DNA from: 2-12-FULL-35-23 sp965196985
Lineage (GTDB): Bacteria > Pseudomonadota > Gammaproteobacteria > UBA12402
Assembly (NCBI GenBank): GCA_965196985.1
Contig: CBDALO010000131.1
Location: 143,227 to 207,226, forward strand
Direction: 5' to 3'
DNA length: 64,000 bases
Shown: piece by piece, positions 26,740 to 35,449 of the stretch
How positions within the stretch are numbered: the first letter of the stretch is position 1
Layout: each line of letters starts with the position of its first letter
Notes under the pieces: generated by a model
The model's database searches: none
What the model was told of the DNA's origin: nothing
The model's input: only the letters and a program-made list of their open reading frames with translations
Position numbers and translations under genes: made by a program

Positions 26740-28619
26740 GTGACTGACAGAAAACCTACTAATTCTTAGTCTTTGTTGTTTTATTACACTTTCATTTTTT
26801 TATATCCGCGCGAGATCATAATAAAAATAGCATGTTAAGCCCTGGCCGCGTACAAAAAAATGAAATCTCGCTGTTTTGATACGAAAAAAAGCATCCTGCT
26901 TTCTGGAATACAATGGGATATTCTGAGGCTGACTAGGCAGCTAACGGTGGGCTGCGACCTCGAATGCGTTTTTTTAGTCGCGCTGCTTTCCTTTGCTCAG
27001 CTCTTTGTATAAGACTTCCGATACGATCTATGTTTTTTCCAACAATCGCTAAGCCAACATAACTCTTAAAGCCATCAATGCCGTGATCTAGGCATTGATC
27101 CAACCCATGAACTTCAAGAGCATTAATACTGGATTCTACCGCAGAATGCTTTTGTTTCGCTTTCACAAACGAGTCTGACTTTTCAATTTCCTGTGCTTCC
27201 TTTGAGAGTCGACCTTTTCTCGGCAATGCAACAACTTCCAAAATATCTGCTAACGCAGATTGATTTTCTTTTGAATGAAAGCCCTTATCAAAACTACATG
27301 TGTTTAACTCTGGGAACTTTTGTTGGGTCTCTTGAACCATAGATACGGCGACCTTGTCATCAGTCTCATTCTCCATCACACGATGATGCAATATAAATTG
27401 GTGTTGATCCTCCAAGACACAGACTTTCATTCCTAATTCGACTGGTACACCAGCCTTTCCTTTTACAATCCATTCAGTATGTGGCTGAAAGACAGAAAAG
27501 ACTTTTTCTTCATGCGGGATCTTTTCATCCAATAATATTCGGCGTTTAATTTGATCAACTTGGCGATCTGCATGAACCGTGAACATTTCTATACTTTCAA
27601 CCAGTGGCGCATCTTGCGGCTTCAGTAGATCGGCTTTCTGGATAGCGTTTATTGAGGCATGTGCTTTATCTAAATATTTTTGCGCAATATTGAGATACTC
27701 CTGATGAGCATCCTTGATTGCCTTGTCCTTTTTGTTTTGTTGATCTGCTTGCTTGCTCTTACTGCGCTTTTTTAGTTGAGCTATTCGCATGAGCCGTTTC
27801 AGATGCTTGATGTTATATCGATATTGACGCCAGTCACTCAATCCGCTGTGTTCACACAGCTTGGCCACCTGCTGAATTATTTTGCGCATTGCGTCAAACA
27901 GTAAGCTTATGTCTGTTGGAAAATGTACGTCTGTTTCAACCACAAAGGAATCGCAACGGCCTCGCAGAGGCTCACTTTTTTTTAACAATGAATGACCAGC
28001 TTTCACAACAACTTGATTAATCTCATCTAACAACTCGGGAGTGAGTAGCGAGACATTGTCTTTAATTGTTTGCAGCTGATACTCTATTTTATCGAAAAAA
28101 TCAGCATGCCCTAGCATTTCACGAATGGTTTTATGTTGATTCACAAGTTCATGCAGTCGATCATAATCACAATTTAGACTCAGGCGGAGTACTCCCATGA
28201 CCAATATTTTCCATAATTCCATACCAGGGCGTCCATTATTCTTGTCAACCTCAGGTGCAATCTGAGCCTCTAGTAGTTCGAAAATCTCCTTCCGTACAGA
28301 GGGTGTACTATAAATAAACTGTAGCCCTTTTAATAATTTTGGAATGTCATCCCGTGATTTAGAGCTGATTTGAATTTTAGAAATATCTACTTGGCCAATT
28401 TGCATTTGTGGATTTTGGGCTAGTCTTGTCATTCTTGCTTTCCAGTGAAGAGTTACCATGCTGTGGCGAAAAATCATCGAAGATTAAGGCATTATATCGA
28501 AAATAAGCTGTAAATAGCTGGAAAACGAGTATTTAGTGCTGTTTTTTGAAAATCTTCATGTGACCAGTTCGCCCCGAAACATTGAAAATAAAAGGCTTTG
28601 CGGGTTTTCTGTCAGTCAC
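26740..28619 (-). mobile_element. ISNCY-type element inside IS982 copy 2
   Basis: 1880 bp with perfect terminal repeats gtgactgacagaaaacc at the left and its inverse at the right. A 6-bp target duplication tatata is at 26734-26739 and 28620-28625. About 190 bp at the left end is non-coding. Confidence 0.88.
26933..28477 (-). CDS. Transposase, ISNCY-type DDE (IS5/IS1182-related)
   Basis: 514 residues as open frame; start may be at an internal methionine such as residue 16 (MTRLAQNPQMQIGQ). Features: RDDIPKLLKGLQFIY (about 42-56), a helical substrate-binding-like region (RPGMELWKILVMGVLRL), VVETDVHFPTDISLLFDAMR with the first catalytic D, TCSFDKGFHSKEN with the second, and HSAVESSINALEVHGLDQC with the E. 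The family name is from memory of transposases with the same opening motif; DDE type is clear, subgroup less so. Confidence 0.78.
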   Translation of the reverse strand: MIFRHSMVTLHWKARMTRLAQNPQMQIGQVDISKIQISSKSRDDIPKLLKGLQFIYSTPSVRKEIFELLEAQIAPEVDKNNGRPGMELWKILVMGVLRLSLNCDYDRLHELVNQHKTIREMLGHADFFDKIEYQLQTIKDNVSLLTPELLDEINQVVVKAGHSLLKKSEPLRGRCDSFVVETDVHFPTDISLLFDAMRKIIQQVAKLCEHSGLSDWRQYRYNIKHLKRLMRIAQLKKRSKSKQADQQNKKDKAIKDAHQEYLNIAQKYLDKAHASINAIQKADLLKPQDAPLVESIEMFTVHADRQVDQIKRRILLDEKIPHEEKVFSVFQPHTEWIVKGKAGVPVELGMKVCVLEDQHQFILHHRVMENETDDKVAVSMVQETQQKFPELNTCSFDKGFHSKENQSALADILEVVALPRKGRLSKEAQEIEKSDSFVKAKQKHSAVESSINALEVHGLDQCLDHGIDGFKSYVGLAIVGKNIDRIGSLIQRAEQRKAARLKKRIRGRSPPLAA

Positions 28620-28856
28620 TATATAAGTTTTTCACTAAATCCAAGGCTGCCATAACTCCGAACTGGGGTTAGACGAGCTAGATTAAGTTGGTTTATGCTT
28701 TGTTTTTGCGTAAGTAAAGCGCAGCGTGGCGAGCCATGGAGTAAAAGCAAGGCGTAACTCAGCAAACACGGTGTAAAAAAAGAACCCCCAAAAGGATTAT
28801 GCAACAACGCCTTTAGTAGCTGGGAAGGTGGGTGTAAATGGTATAAACAGGCCCCA

Positions 28857-28887
28857 ATAAAAAACCCCGTCTAGCGGGGTTTTTTTA
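28857..28887 (-). terminator. Rho-independent terminator downstream of the icmW operon
   Basis: aaaaaaccccg-tctag-cggggttttttt forms a symmetrical GC stem with A and T flanks, so it can work in both directions. It lies 19 bp behind the stop of the minus-strand gene at 28906. Confidence 0.88.
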
Positions 28888-28905
28888 TGTTAGAGAAAAA
28901 TTGCT

Positions 28906-29880
28906 TTATTCATACGGATTTTTTTCAACAGGGCCACCACTTTGTATTGCCTGAGCTCTAGCATGAAGCTGATTTGTTGAAGTTTGCTGAGTAGCATTAG
29001 CTGCTTGGTTATTAAGCCCTGAAGTTGTGGTTGAGAGGTTATCCATTGTGTCTGAAGCATGGCTTATCATATGTGGTAAGCCTAGCACCATTCGTCCTGC
29101 ACCAAGGATTGGTTTAACAAAGAAGCCGGTAATGCCTTGGTTAAAGAGAGGATTTGTCATAAACATGGCAAAGGCATCCTCAATAAACGAAGAAGAGCTT
29201 TTTCCTTCGCCATTTTTCCCAGTTGGAGTGCGGCCAGCCGTACCGTGCGTATTAGTTAGGGTAGAGGTAGATTGGTTAGCTGTTTGGTGTTGGTAGGCGG
29301 CGGTGTAATTTACCGCTGAAGGGTCAGCTGTTTGGAAGGTTGGTTTAGCTGGTCCAGCCCCTGCTGCATTGGTGTTGTATTGTACGGCAGCAGCCTGGGA
29401 AGCTGGGGTGTACACTTTGGTGTTATAAGCTGTTGTCGCTGAATTAGTTGGTAAACAAGTTGTTACTTTTTGGCCTGATGAATTTGTAGTCGTTTTACAA
29501 ACCTGGTTTCCCTGCTTATACATCGATAGCTTGGTTTGATAAGGGTTATTAGTGCCAGCATAAGTTTTGTTTACATTCTGTGAGCTAGTTGTGGTTGCAT
29601 CTTGGTGAAACTGCTTATAGCTACCGACTTGTTGCTGGTTGGCTGCATTATCACTTTGGCCAAACATATCAGTTAGCATGGAGTCGACCATTTTTACAGC
29701 TGAATCAAGGAAGCTAGGGAAATCCTGGATAACATTCACAGCAATTTTAGGTACGTTAAGGATTGCATTAACGATATCACCGAGAAAAGAGAACAGCCCC
29801 GCTTGGGCTTGGCTGCTAAACGTTAACATGCTGGCTGCGATAAGAGCAGTTATAACGGTTTTTTTGACAGATCGGTTCAT
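28906..29880 (-). CDS. Secreted protein of the Dot/Icm locus (IcmX position, large partner)
   Basis: 324 residues with a clear signal peptide (MNRSVKKTVITALIAASMLTFSSQAQA, cleavage after about 27). The N-terminal mature part has an amphipathic stretch (SFLGDIVNAILNVPKIAVNVIQDFPSF) and the middle is rich in N, Q, S and T. A conserved-looking segment AFAMFMTNPLFNQGITGFFV is near 240. aggag precedes the ATG by about 10 nt. Legionella and Coxiella have icmX downstream of icmW; this gene is second in that place, 12 bp after another secreted protein gene. Either may be the IcmX equivalent; sequence similarity to IcmX was not verified. Confidence 0.6.
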   Translation of the reverse strand: MNRSVKKTVITALIAASMLTFSSQAQAGLFSFLGDIVNAILNVPKIAVNVIQDFPSFLDSAVKMVDSMLTDMFGQSDNAANQQQVGSYKQFHQDATTTSSQNVNKTYAGTNNPYQTKLSMYKQGNQVCKTTTNSSGQKVTTCLPTNSATTAYNTKVYTPASQAAAVQYNTNAAGAGPAKPTFQTADPSAVNYTAAYQHQTANQSTSTLTNTHGTAGRTPTGKNGEGKSSSSFIEDAFAMFMTNPLFNQGITGFFVKPILGAGRMVLGLPHMISHASDTMDNLSTTTSGLNNQAANATQQTSTNQLHARAQAIQSGGPVEKNPYE

Positions 29881-29892
29881 GATGCGCTGCTC

Positions 29893-30420
29893 CTATTGAT
29901 AGTTAATATAGTTAATGGGTAAAAGGCCATTGTTATTGTTGGTTGGTTCGGTGTTTGTTTTTGTATGGCTGTTCTTATTGTTTTGTTGCGTACCATTTGT
30001 TGGACAAGTGCACCTTTCACCATTAGGGCCAATACGATAAGCAGGTTTACCGTTTGCATAGATATAGCGATCATTAGGGTTGGTGCAGCCGCCTTGGCAA
30101 AGAGGGAACGTCTGGATGCCTCCAGGCTGTGGTTTAGGGTTGTATAGCTCTGACATGGATGTAGCTGATTGAACTTGTGCGGCGGTTGGTGTGGCTAGTG
30201 AGTGGTTTCTAGCAATACTATTAAGGTAAATTGATTTGGATGACTGAAGTTGTTGATGTCGTACTTGATTTGCGTGCTGCTCGGCTTGTAGCCTTAGCTC
30301 AATATTTTGCTTTTCCAACTCTGAAAGAGAAGCTTGCGCTAAGCTGCTTGTTAATAAAAAACCAACCGTTACGGCTGAGCCAATTATGATAAGAGGTGAA
30401 CGTTTACTCATCTTCGTCAT
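29893..30420 (-). CDS. Secreted protein of the Dot/Icm locus, directly downstream of icmW
   Basis: 175 residues (or 172 from the ATG at 30411, which overlaps the icmW stop). Signal peptide or membrane anchor at 8-30, then a helical, glutamine-rich stretch (about 33-65), then a cysteine motif region CQGGCTNPNDRYIYANGKPAYRIGPNGE...CTC with four cysteines, and an asparagine-rich tail. Translationally coupled to icmW. It may be half of a split IcmX or a lineage-specific periplasmic component. No family recognised with certainty. Confidence 0.55.
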   Translation of the reverse strand: MTKMSKRSPLIIIGSAVTVGFLLTSSLAQASLSELEKQNIELRLQAEQHANQVRHQQLQSSKSIYLNSIARNHSLATPTAAQVQSATSMSELYNPKPQPGGIQTFPLCQGGCTNPNDRYIYANGKPAYRIGPNGERCTCPTNGTQQNNKNSHTKTNTEPTNNNNGLLPINYINYQ

Positions 30421-30859
30421 CCTTTTCTAGTGCCTTTTGAATAATAGTTAAGCGTTCTGCAGAAAAAACCCTTGCTAATAAGCGTAAACGCTCAAAAACA
30501 ATATTGCGACGCAAAAATACGCCAGAAGGGTCTTCATCACTACGGGTATTCTCTTCAGCATACATAAGTAGTCGTGAAGCAGAGCCTGGGTGGGTGGTGT
30601 CGATAGCTTGCATAGTGCGCAAAATCCGCCCTATAAAAATATGATTGCCGATATCGAGATAGTCTTCTTGTTGTTTTAGCTCGAATTTGGTGGTGTTCTC
30701 TAGGCTATCCCCTAAACGGGTCATGGCTGCTTCTAGCTCAGGATTGCCGTCATAGGTCCAGTTTTCCATGCTTTCCATTAAGGCGATAACACGGAAGATC
30801 ATCGGGTCTGGATAACTTTGCCAATATTCGAGGCTGGCTTTCTGGCTAAGGTCTGGCAT
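30404..30859 (-). CDS. icmW: Type IVB secretion adaptor IcmW
   Basis: 151 residues, the length of Legionella IcmW. Matches it along the whole length: MPDLSQKAS start, DPMIFRVIALMESMENWTYDGNPELEAAM, QAIDTTHPGSASRLLMYAEE and FLRRNIVFERLRLLARVFS. IcmW forms an acidic adaptor with IcmS that delivers effectors to the DotL coupling complex in the cytoplasm. Divergent from icmV-dotA with about 200 bp between, as in Legionella and Coxiella. Confidence 0.96.
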   Translation of the reverse strand: MPDLSQKASLEYWQSYPDPMIFRVIALMESMENWTYDGNPELEAAMTRLGDSLENTTKFELKQQEDYLDIGNHIFIGRILRTMQAIDTTHPGSASRLLMYAEENTRSDEDPSGVFLRRNIVFERLRLLARVFSAERLTIIQKALEKDDEDE

Positions 30860-31058
30860 TTATCTCATTCTTCCTGAAAATACTATGTACTCAATTTAGA
30901 ATGGTCTTAAAAATAAATCAAGCTTACTGTTTTAAAACTGCTTATAAATCATACCCCTAGCATTCTTTGCGCAGACTGTTTAGACTGGGTCGGAAAAAGT
31001 TGGTTTTTTAGAGCAATATGGTATATTTTGACCACCTTATATGTAGGATATATATTAC

Positions 31059-31538
31059 ATGAACTTCGGCTTTTTACGACCTAGGCGAGTAGCGAAACAT
31101 GCGGCAAAAACAGTAGCCAATTTTCCTGGTTGGTTAAGTTTGAATTTTTTGAAAGAAATGACTGTGGGCTTAATTGGTTTTATCTCTCCTGCGTATAAGA
31201 ATTATGTCAAACCATTGCCGGGTGAAATGAAAGATGATCGTTCAATACGTTTTAAAGAAGCAATGGCTAAGATGAATGTCTCTGAGTCAGACTTGGTTGC
31301 TCGAGCGAGTAATCTAGCAAAGCAGGGATTGTTTTTTGTAATACTAACTTTCTTAGCTTTAGTTTATTGTGTCTATTTATTAGCAACAACAGCCTGGGTA
31401 GCAGCGTTGTTAAGCTTGTTAGTTAGCGCGCTATTTTTCTTGCGCTTTTGTACTTGCCGTTATTGGATCTTCCAAATTAAGCAGAGAAAGTTGGACTGCA
31501 CTTTGCGAGAATGGCTGGCTGGCCGCGTATCGGAGTAA
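31059..31538 (+). CDS. icmV: Type IVB secretion protein IcmV
   Basis: 159 residues. The segment ISPAYKNYVKPLPGEM and two adjacent hydrophobic helices (about 91-130) fit IcmV, an inner membrane component of the Dot/Icm system. It precedes dotA by 4 bp, the conserved icmV-dotA pair. Start ATG 31059 follows tatgtagga-like sequence. Confidence 0.88.
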   Translation: MNFGFLRPRRVAKHAAKTVANFPGWLSLNFLKEMTVGLIGFISPAYKNYVKPLPGEMKDDRSIRFKEAMAKMNVSESDLVARASNLAKQGLFFVILTFLALVYCVYLLATTAWVAALLSLLVSALFFLRFCTCRYWIFQIKQRKLDCTLREWLAGRVSE

Positions 31539-31542
31539 TAAA

Positions 31543-34056
31543 ATGAAAAGATCACTACCGTTATTTTTGCTATTAATGTTGGTTTCTAGTTTGGCGTATG
31601 CTGATAGCACAACAGGTGGCGGTACGTTGAAGTCTTTCTTTACCATTCCTCCTGGGGATCAGTCAGTCGCATTGCTGTCAAAAATCTTTGGTATGGTGGG
31701 TGTTAGTACGGAGCATTACGTGCTGCCTGGTACGCAGATGGGTTTAATGGGCACCATGTTTAATAGTTTTAATAACGTGATGCTAGTGCTTAATACGATA
31801 GTGGTTGGTTATGCAGCAATTTTTGGCATGATTAGCTCAGCGCATGAAGGGGAATTCTTAGGTAAGAAGTTCAATTCCATCTGGGTACCTGTTCGTGCGA
31901 CTGCGGGTATTGCGCTATTGATTCCAACCGCAAGTGGTTATTGCGTGTTGCAAATTATTATGATGTGGATTGTACTGCAAGGTATAGGGGCTGGCGATCA
32001 TATCTGGAATAGTGTGGTGAACTATATTGCCATAGGTAAGGATGCGCCGCATTATCATGCCGGTGGTGCATCCTCTGGCCCAGGCAAGAGCACAACAAGT
32101 CAGTTAGCTTTTCAGGCGCAATTAAAAGCTAAGTCTATTTTGACTAGTTTGATTTGTATGCATTATCAATACTATATGGGGCAAGGTGGGACAGATCCGA
32201 AGAGCGTTGAAAAATCAGATAGCCTAATGCCGTATGCTTCTGTCAATACAACGACTAATCAAACGACGATCTACTTCTCTCCTCTTACAGGAGGAACAGA
32301 AAACTCTATCTGTGGTACGGTGAAATTTACTAATGGCGCAGCTTATAGCCCGCCAGAAAAGGGTACTTCTACTGCCAGCGCAGAAAACTATTATCAGGCC
32401 CAAGCTTTTGATACCTTATTTTATGGCAATACCACTGCTTCTGGGCAAGTTAGTACACCTGTGTTTGTGGCACTAAATAATGCTGCCAAGCAATTTGTTT
32501 ATCAGGGTATGGCTATGGCTTCTGACCCGACAGACCCTAACACCTATCCATCAGGTTATCTTACCGGGCAGCCTATTGTTGTTGCGGGTAATACCATAGC
32601 TGATCAGATGAGTGATGCTCAGGCTAACTTACTGAACTTTTTAAACAGTAATGCTCAGTTAGATCAACAGTGGCAAACAGCGGAGAACGATGGCTGGGCT
32701 TATGCGGGTGTTTTCTTTCATCAGCTAAGCACTCAGTATGCCAAGGCTTCGACGGTTACTTCAAAGTTATTTAGTAACTTATCGACAAATGATCCAGCGA
32801 AGAATTCTAATTGGACTTCTACATTGTCAGGCGCAGTTGGGCAGTTACTAACAACACAAGGGTCAGGTGTTTCTCCTACACTTAATAGCCTAACTCAGGT
32901 TAGTGCAGCCTGGCAGTTTGGTTCCTATACGGGTAGTGAGGGTACATTGCCAATAAAAGCCATGATGAACTGGATGGTGTATGCATTTGTTGAAATGCTA
33001 ACCCATGGCAACGGTATTTTAATCGATGGCAAAATGATTCCAGATAATACAAATCCTATTGCTGGCATCCAGCAATTTGGTGAGAATATTATTAATACTA
33101 CAGAAATGATTTGGACGATTATTTTTGTACTGTTATTGGTAGGAATTATTGTAACTGGTCTTTCTGCAGCTGTTGATGGTTTGATGGGGGTAATGTTTTT
33201 ACTCTTGAAGATTTTCCCTTTCATTATGGGGGTGCTAGGGATTCTCTTTGTTAGTGGTCTAATTTATTCCGTTTATGTTCCGTTGATTCCTTATATTGTT
33301 TATTTGTTTGCGGTGATAGGTTGGTTTATCGCAGTGATCGAAACGATGCTTGCGGCACCATTAGTTGCAATGGGGCTGACTCACCCAGAGGGGCATGAGG
33401 TTTATGGGCGAGCTGAGCCAGCAGTGATGTTAATGCTCAATGTTTTTACCCGTCCGGCATTAATGATCTTTGGTTTGATCGGTGGAATGCTGTTGTCGCG
33501 GATTGGTTTGGATTTATTGAATAATACCTTTAGCTACGTTGTATTAGCTGATGCAGGAACTAATTTAACGGCTAATAAAGATGGTTCTTTTGGTGCTAGC
33601 GGCCATACCTCTGGGTACGGCATTGGGCCATTGCAGTTAATTCTTTATATTATTATTTACTTGGCATTAGTGATTGAAATCGTGAATAAAAGCTTTTCAT
33701 TGATTCATGTGATTCCTGATAGTGTCTTGCGTTGGATTGGTAATCAGCATCAATTTGGTGAGTATGCTCAGGGTGAGCGCGAAGTTGCTGGCCAAGCAGC
33801 TTCCGGTGCGGGTAAAACAGCCGAAGGTGGTTTGCCTGGCGAGGGTGCTAGCAAAGCCATGGGTGGAGCATCCAAGATGACAGGGTTTGGTCAAGGGTTT
33901 AGTAAGTCTAGAGTTGGCCAAAACCTTGCAAAAATGATGGATAAAGATAAAAACAAAGCTGGTGGAGGTGATGCTGGTGGTGCTGGTGCTGGTGCCGCAG
34001 ATGCGGGTAATGCAGATGCGGGTAATGAAGGTGAAGCTGGACAACGAGAAGAATAG
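31543..34056 (+). CDS. dotA: Type IVB secretion protein DotA
   Basis: 837 residues, somewhat shorter than Legionella DotA (about 1048) and near Coxiella length. Signal peptide MKRSLPLFLLLMLVSSLAYA (1-20), a large periplasmic region (about 150-500), and clusters of hydrophobic helices at about 65-160 and 520-740. The GGMLLSRIGLDLLN region is near 650. The C-terminal 90 residues are polar and rich in glycine and alanine (GGGDAGGAGAGAADAGNADAG). DotA is a polytopic inner membrane protein essential for Dot/Icm transport and is itself released in ring-like oligomers in Legionella. Intact. Confidence 0.93.
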   Translation: MKRSLPLFLLLMLVSSLAYADSTTGGGTLKSFFTIPPGDQSVALLSKIFGMVGVSTEHYVLPGTQMGLMGTMFNSFNNVMLVLNTIVVGYAAIFGMISSAHEGEFLGKKFNSIWVPVRATAGIALLIPTASGYCVLQIIMMWIVLQGIGAGDHIWNSVVNYIAIGKDAPHYHAGGASSGPGKSTTSQLAFQAQLKAKSILTSLICMHYQYYMGQGGTDPKSVEKSDSLMPYASVNTTTNQTTIYFSPLTGGTENSICGTVKFTNGAAYSPPEKGTSTASAENYYQAQAFDTLFYGNTTASGQVSTPVFVALNNAAKQFVYQGMAMASDPTDPNTYPSGYLTGQPIVVAGNTIADQMSDAQANLLNFLNSNAQLDQQWQTAENDGWAYAGVFFHQLSTQYAKASTVTSKLFSNLSTNDPAKNSNWTSTLSGAVGQLLTTQGSGVSPTLNSLTQVSAAWQFGSYTGSEGTLPIKAMMNWMVYAFVEMLTHGNGILIDGKMIPDNTNPIAGIQQFGENIINTTEMIWTIIFVLLLVGIIVTGLSAAVDGLMGVMFLLLKIFPFIMGVLGILFVSGLIYSVYVPLIPYIVYLFAVIGWFIAVIETMLAAPLVAMGLTHPEGHEVYGRAEPAVMLMLNVFTRPALMIFGLIGGMLLSRIGLDLLNNTFSYVVLADAGTNLTANKDGSFGASGHTSGYGIGPLQLILYIIIYLALVIEIVNKSFSLIHVIPDSVLRWIGNQHQFGEYAQGEREVAGQAASGAGKTAEGGLPGEGASKAMGGASKMTGFGQGFSKSRVGQNLAKMMDKDKNKAGGGDAGGAGAGAADAGNADAGNEGEAGQREE

Positions 34057-34169
34057 CTGTAATACGAGCAGGTAGCTTGTACTTAACTTTGGCTGTGAAA
34101 AAACCAAAAGTTGCCTAGCCTGGAGGTTTTTAGCATAATGGCGCGTTTTAGCTAGGCTGTGCAAATCTA

Positions 34170-34856
34170 ATGCGGATTCATTATTTTCAACATGTACCTT
34201 TTGAAGGGCTTGGGACGATTAAGGACTGGGTCCATGAGAAAGGTTTTTCTTTAACCTCAACGCGACTCTTTGATAACGAAGAATTTCCAGACCTTAATCA
34301 AATTGACTGGCTAATTATTATGGGTGGTCCAATGGGCGCCTATGAAGAAAATCACTACCCTTGGTTGGAACAAGAAAAACAATTTATCCATCGTGCAATT
34401 GCAGCAGGCAAGCGGGTACTGGGAATTTGCTTAGGCGCGCAGTTGATTGCTAATGCTTTAGGTGAGGCAGTGACAAGAGCCGCTCAAAAAGAAATAGGCT
34501 GGCATCAAGTTGATTTGCTCCCCCATCCGTTATTAACAGGGATTGTTGCTAAGCAGCTTGCTTTTCATTGGCATGGTGACACGTTTTCAATACCAGCAAA
34601 AGCACAGCGAATTGCTTCGAGTGCAGCAACGGTGAACCAAGCTTTTATTTATCAAGAACGCGTGGTAGCCTTACAGTTTGATTTAGAGATGACTGAGCAG
34701 GTTGTCACAAACTTGGTGAGCCGTTTTGCAAATGAGTTAGTGCCAAGTGAGTGGGTGCAAACAGCGCAGCAAATGCTAGCAGGTCCAGAGCATTTTTATG
34801 CTTCAGCTTGTGCAATGCGGCAGTTATTAGAAAATTTAGCTAATTTGGAGGACTGA
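34170..34856 (+). CDS. Class I glutamine amidotransferase-like protein with altered catalytic triad
   Basis: 228 residues of the GMP-synthase-like amidotransferase type (YfeJ-like). LIIMGGPMGAYEE (48-60) and the nucleophile elbow GICLGAQLIANALG (C87) are intact. At the third block, where the family has QFHxE, this protein has ALQFDLE (D171, E173), so the catalytic histidine appears replaced by aspartate. It may lack glutaminase activity or use another residue. The downstream membrane protein gene starts 2 bp after its stop. Confidence 0.82.
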   Translation: MRIHYFQHVPFEGLGTIKDWVHEKGFSLTSTRLFDNEEFPDLNQIDWLIIMGGPMGAYEENHYPWLEQEKQFIHRAIAAGKRVLGICLGAQLIANALGEAVTRAAQKEIGWHQVDLLPHPLLTGIVAKQLAFHWHGDTFSIPAKAQRIASSAATVNQAFIYQERVVALQFDLEMTEQVVTNLVSRFANELVPSEWVQTAQQMLAGPEHFYASACAMRQLLENLANLED

Positions 34857-34858
34857 AT

Positions 34859-35206
34859 ATGTCACAGGCTCACTCTCCGGAGCATTTCCCTGGTGAGAGC
34901 TCAAGTATTACCTTTGCGCATGTGAACTATCTGCTATTGGTTTTGGGTTTATTAGTTGGAGTAACTTCGTTTATCGCAGTGATTATCGCTTATCTAAAAG
35001 TAGGTGATGTGCGCGGGCATTGGTTAGAATCACACTTTCGTTGGCAGATCACAACCTTCTGGGTGACATTATTGTTTAGCTTGGTTGGGATTGCCTTAAC
35101 ATTAGTTTTGGTTGGTTACTTAGTTCTATTTATTACTTGGTTGTGGGCAATTTATCGAATTGTAAAAGGCTGGATGCGCTTGGTTGAGCGTCGCGCGCTT
35201 TTTTGA
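34859..35206 (+). CDS. Small membrane protein, DUF4870-like
   Basis: 115 residues with three hydrophobic segments (about 22-45, 66-82, 85-103). The block DVRGHWLESHFRWQITTFW (50-68) is typical of DUF4870/Tic20-like small membrane proteins. Couples to the upstream amidotransferase gene (2 bp spacing, gga before the ATG). Function unknown. Confidence 0.78.
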   Translation: MSQAHSPEHFPGESSSITFAHVNYLLLVLGLLVGVTSFIAVIIAYLKVGDVRGHWLESHFRWQITTFWVTLLFSLVGIALTLVLVGYLVLFITWLWAIYRIVKGWMRLVERRALF

Positions 35207-35272
35207 GGTGTGGTTGCGCAGATAGATAAGTTTGGGTAGACAAATAATTAGTACGGATATTTAGTTAACAAT

Positions 35273-35400
35273 GGGTTTCGTATTTTTATTCTTTAATGCT
35301 GCAGAACGGGTGGCGCGAATCGAGGGCTCCCAGCAGCGCAGCTTGCGAGCATGCTGGGAAACGATTCGTGACAGGACCCGTTAGTCGTAAAAGATTTAAC
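35273..35400. repeat. MITE-like palindromic repeat, copy 1
   Basis: Core gcagaacgggtggcgcgaat ... attcgtgacaggacccgtta forms an inverted repeat around a second palindrome, cccagcagcgcagcttgc / gcatgctggg. Preceded by gggtttcgtattttt and followed by gtcgtaaaag, which recur in the other copies (36865, 40138, 43839, 47382). It fills the gap between 35206 and the hydrolase gene. Confidence 0.82.
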
Positions 35401-35449
35401 TTGATAGAAAACAGTTTATGCAACGACCTCTTCTAAAGGAGTAACCGTA

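Larger units (their letters stand above)
25759..28669 (-). mobile_element. IS982 family element, copy 2, interrupted by an ISNCY-type element
   Basis: Same terminal repeats as copy 1 (accccagttcggagtta). A 7-bp target duplication tagacga is at 25752-25758 and 28670-28676. The IS982 sequence runs 25759-26739, is interrupted at 26740-28619, and resumes with its 5' end to 28669. Confidence 0.93.
25554..28838 (+). repeat. Tandem duplication of a 182-bp non-coding segment, second unit split by IS982
   Basis: Unit 1 is 25554-25735. Unit 2 begins at 25736 (aacaggaagagctcaatagacga), is interrupted by IS982 copy 2, and continues from 28677 to about 28838 with essentially identical sequence. The unit contains gcgtaagtaaagcgcagcg and a C5A4 stretch (cccccaaaagg) but no recognisable gene. 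Near-identity suggests a recent duplication. Confidence 0.85.

Noticed and set aside
28906..29880. Firm naming as icmX
   Set aside because: Position and signal peptide fit, but I cannot confirm similarity and there are two candidate genes in that place.
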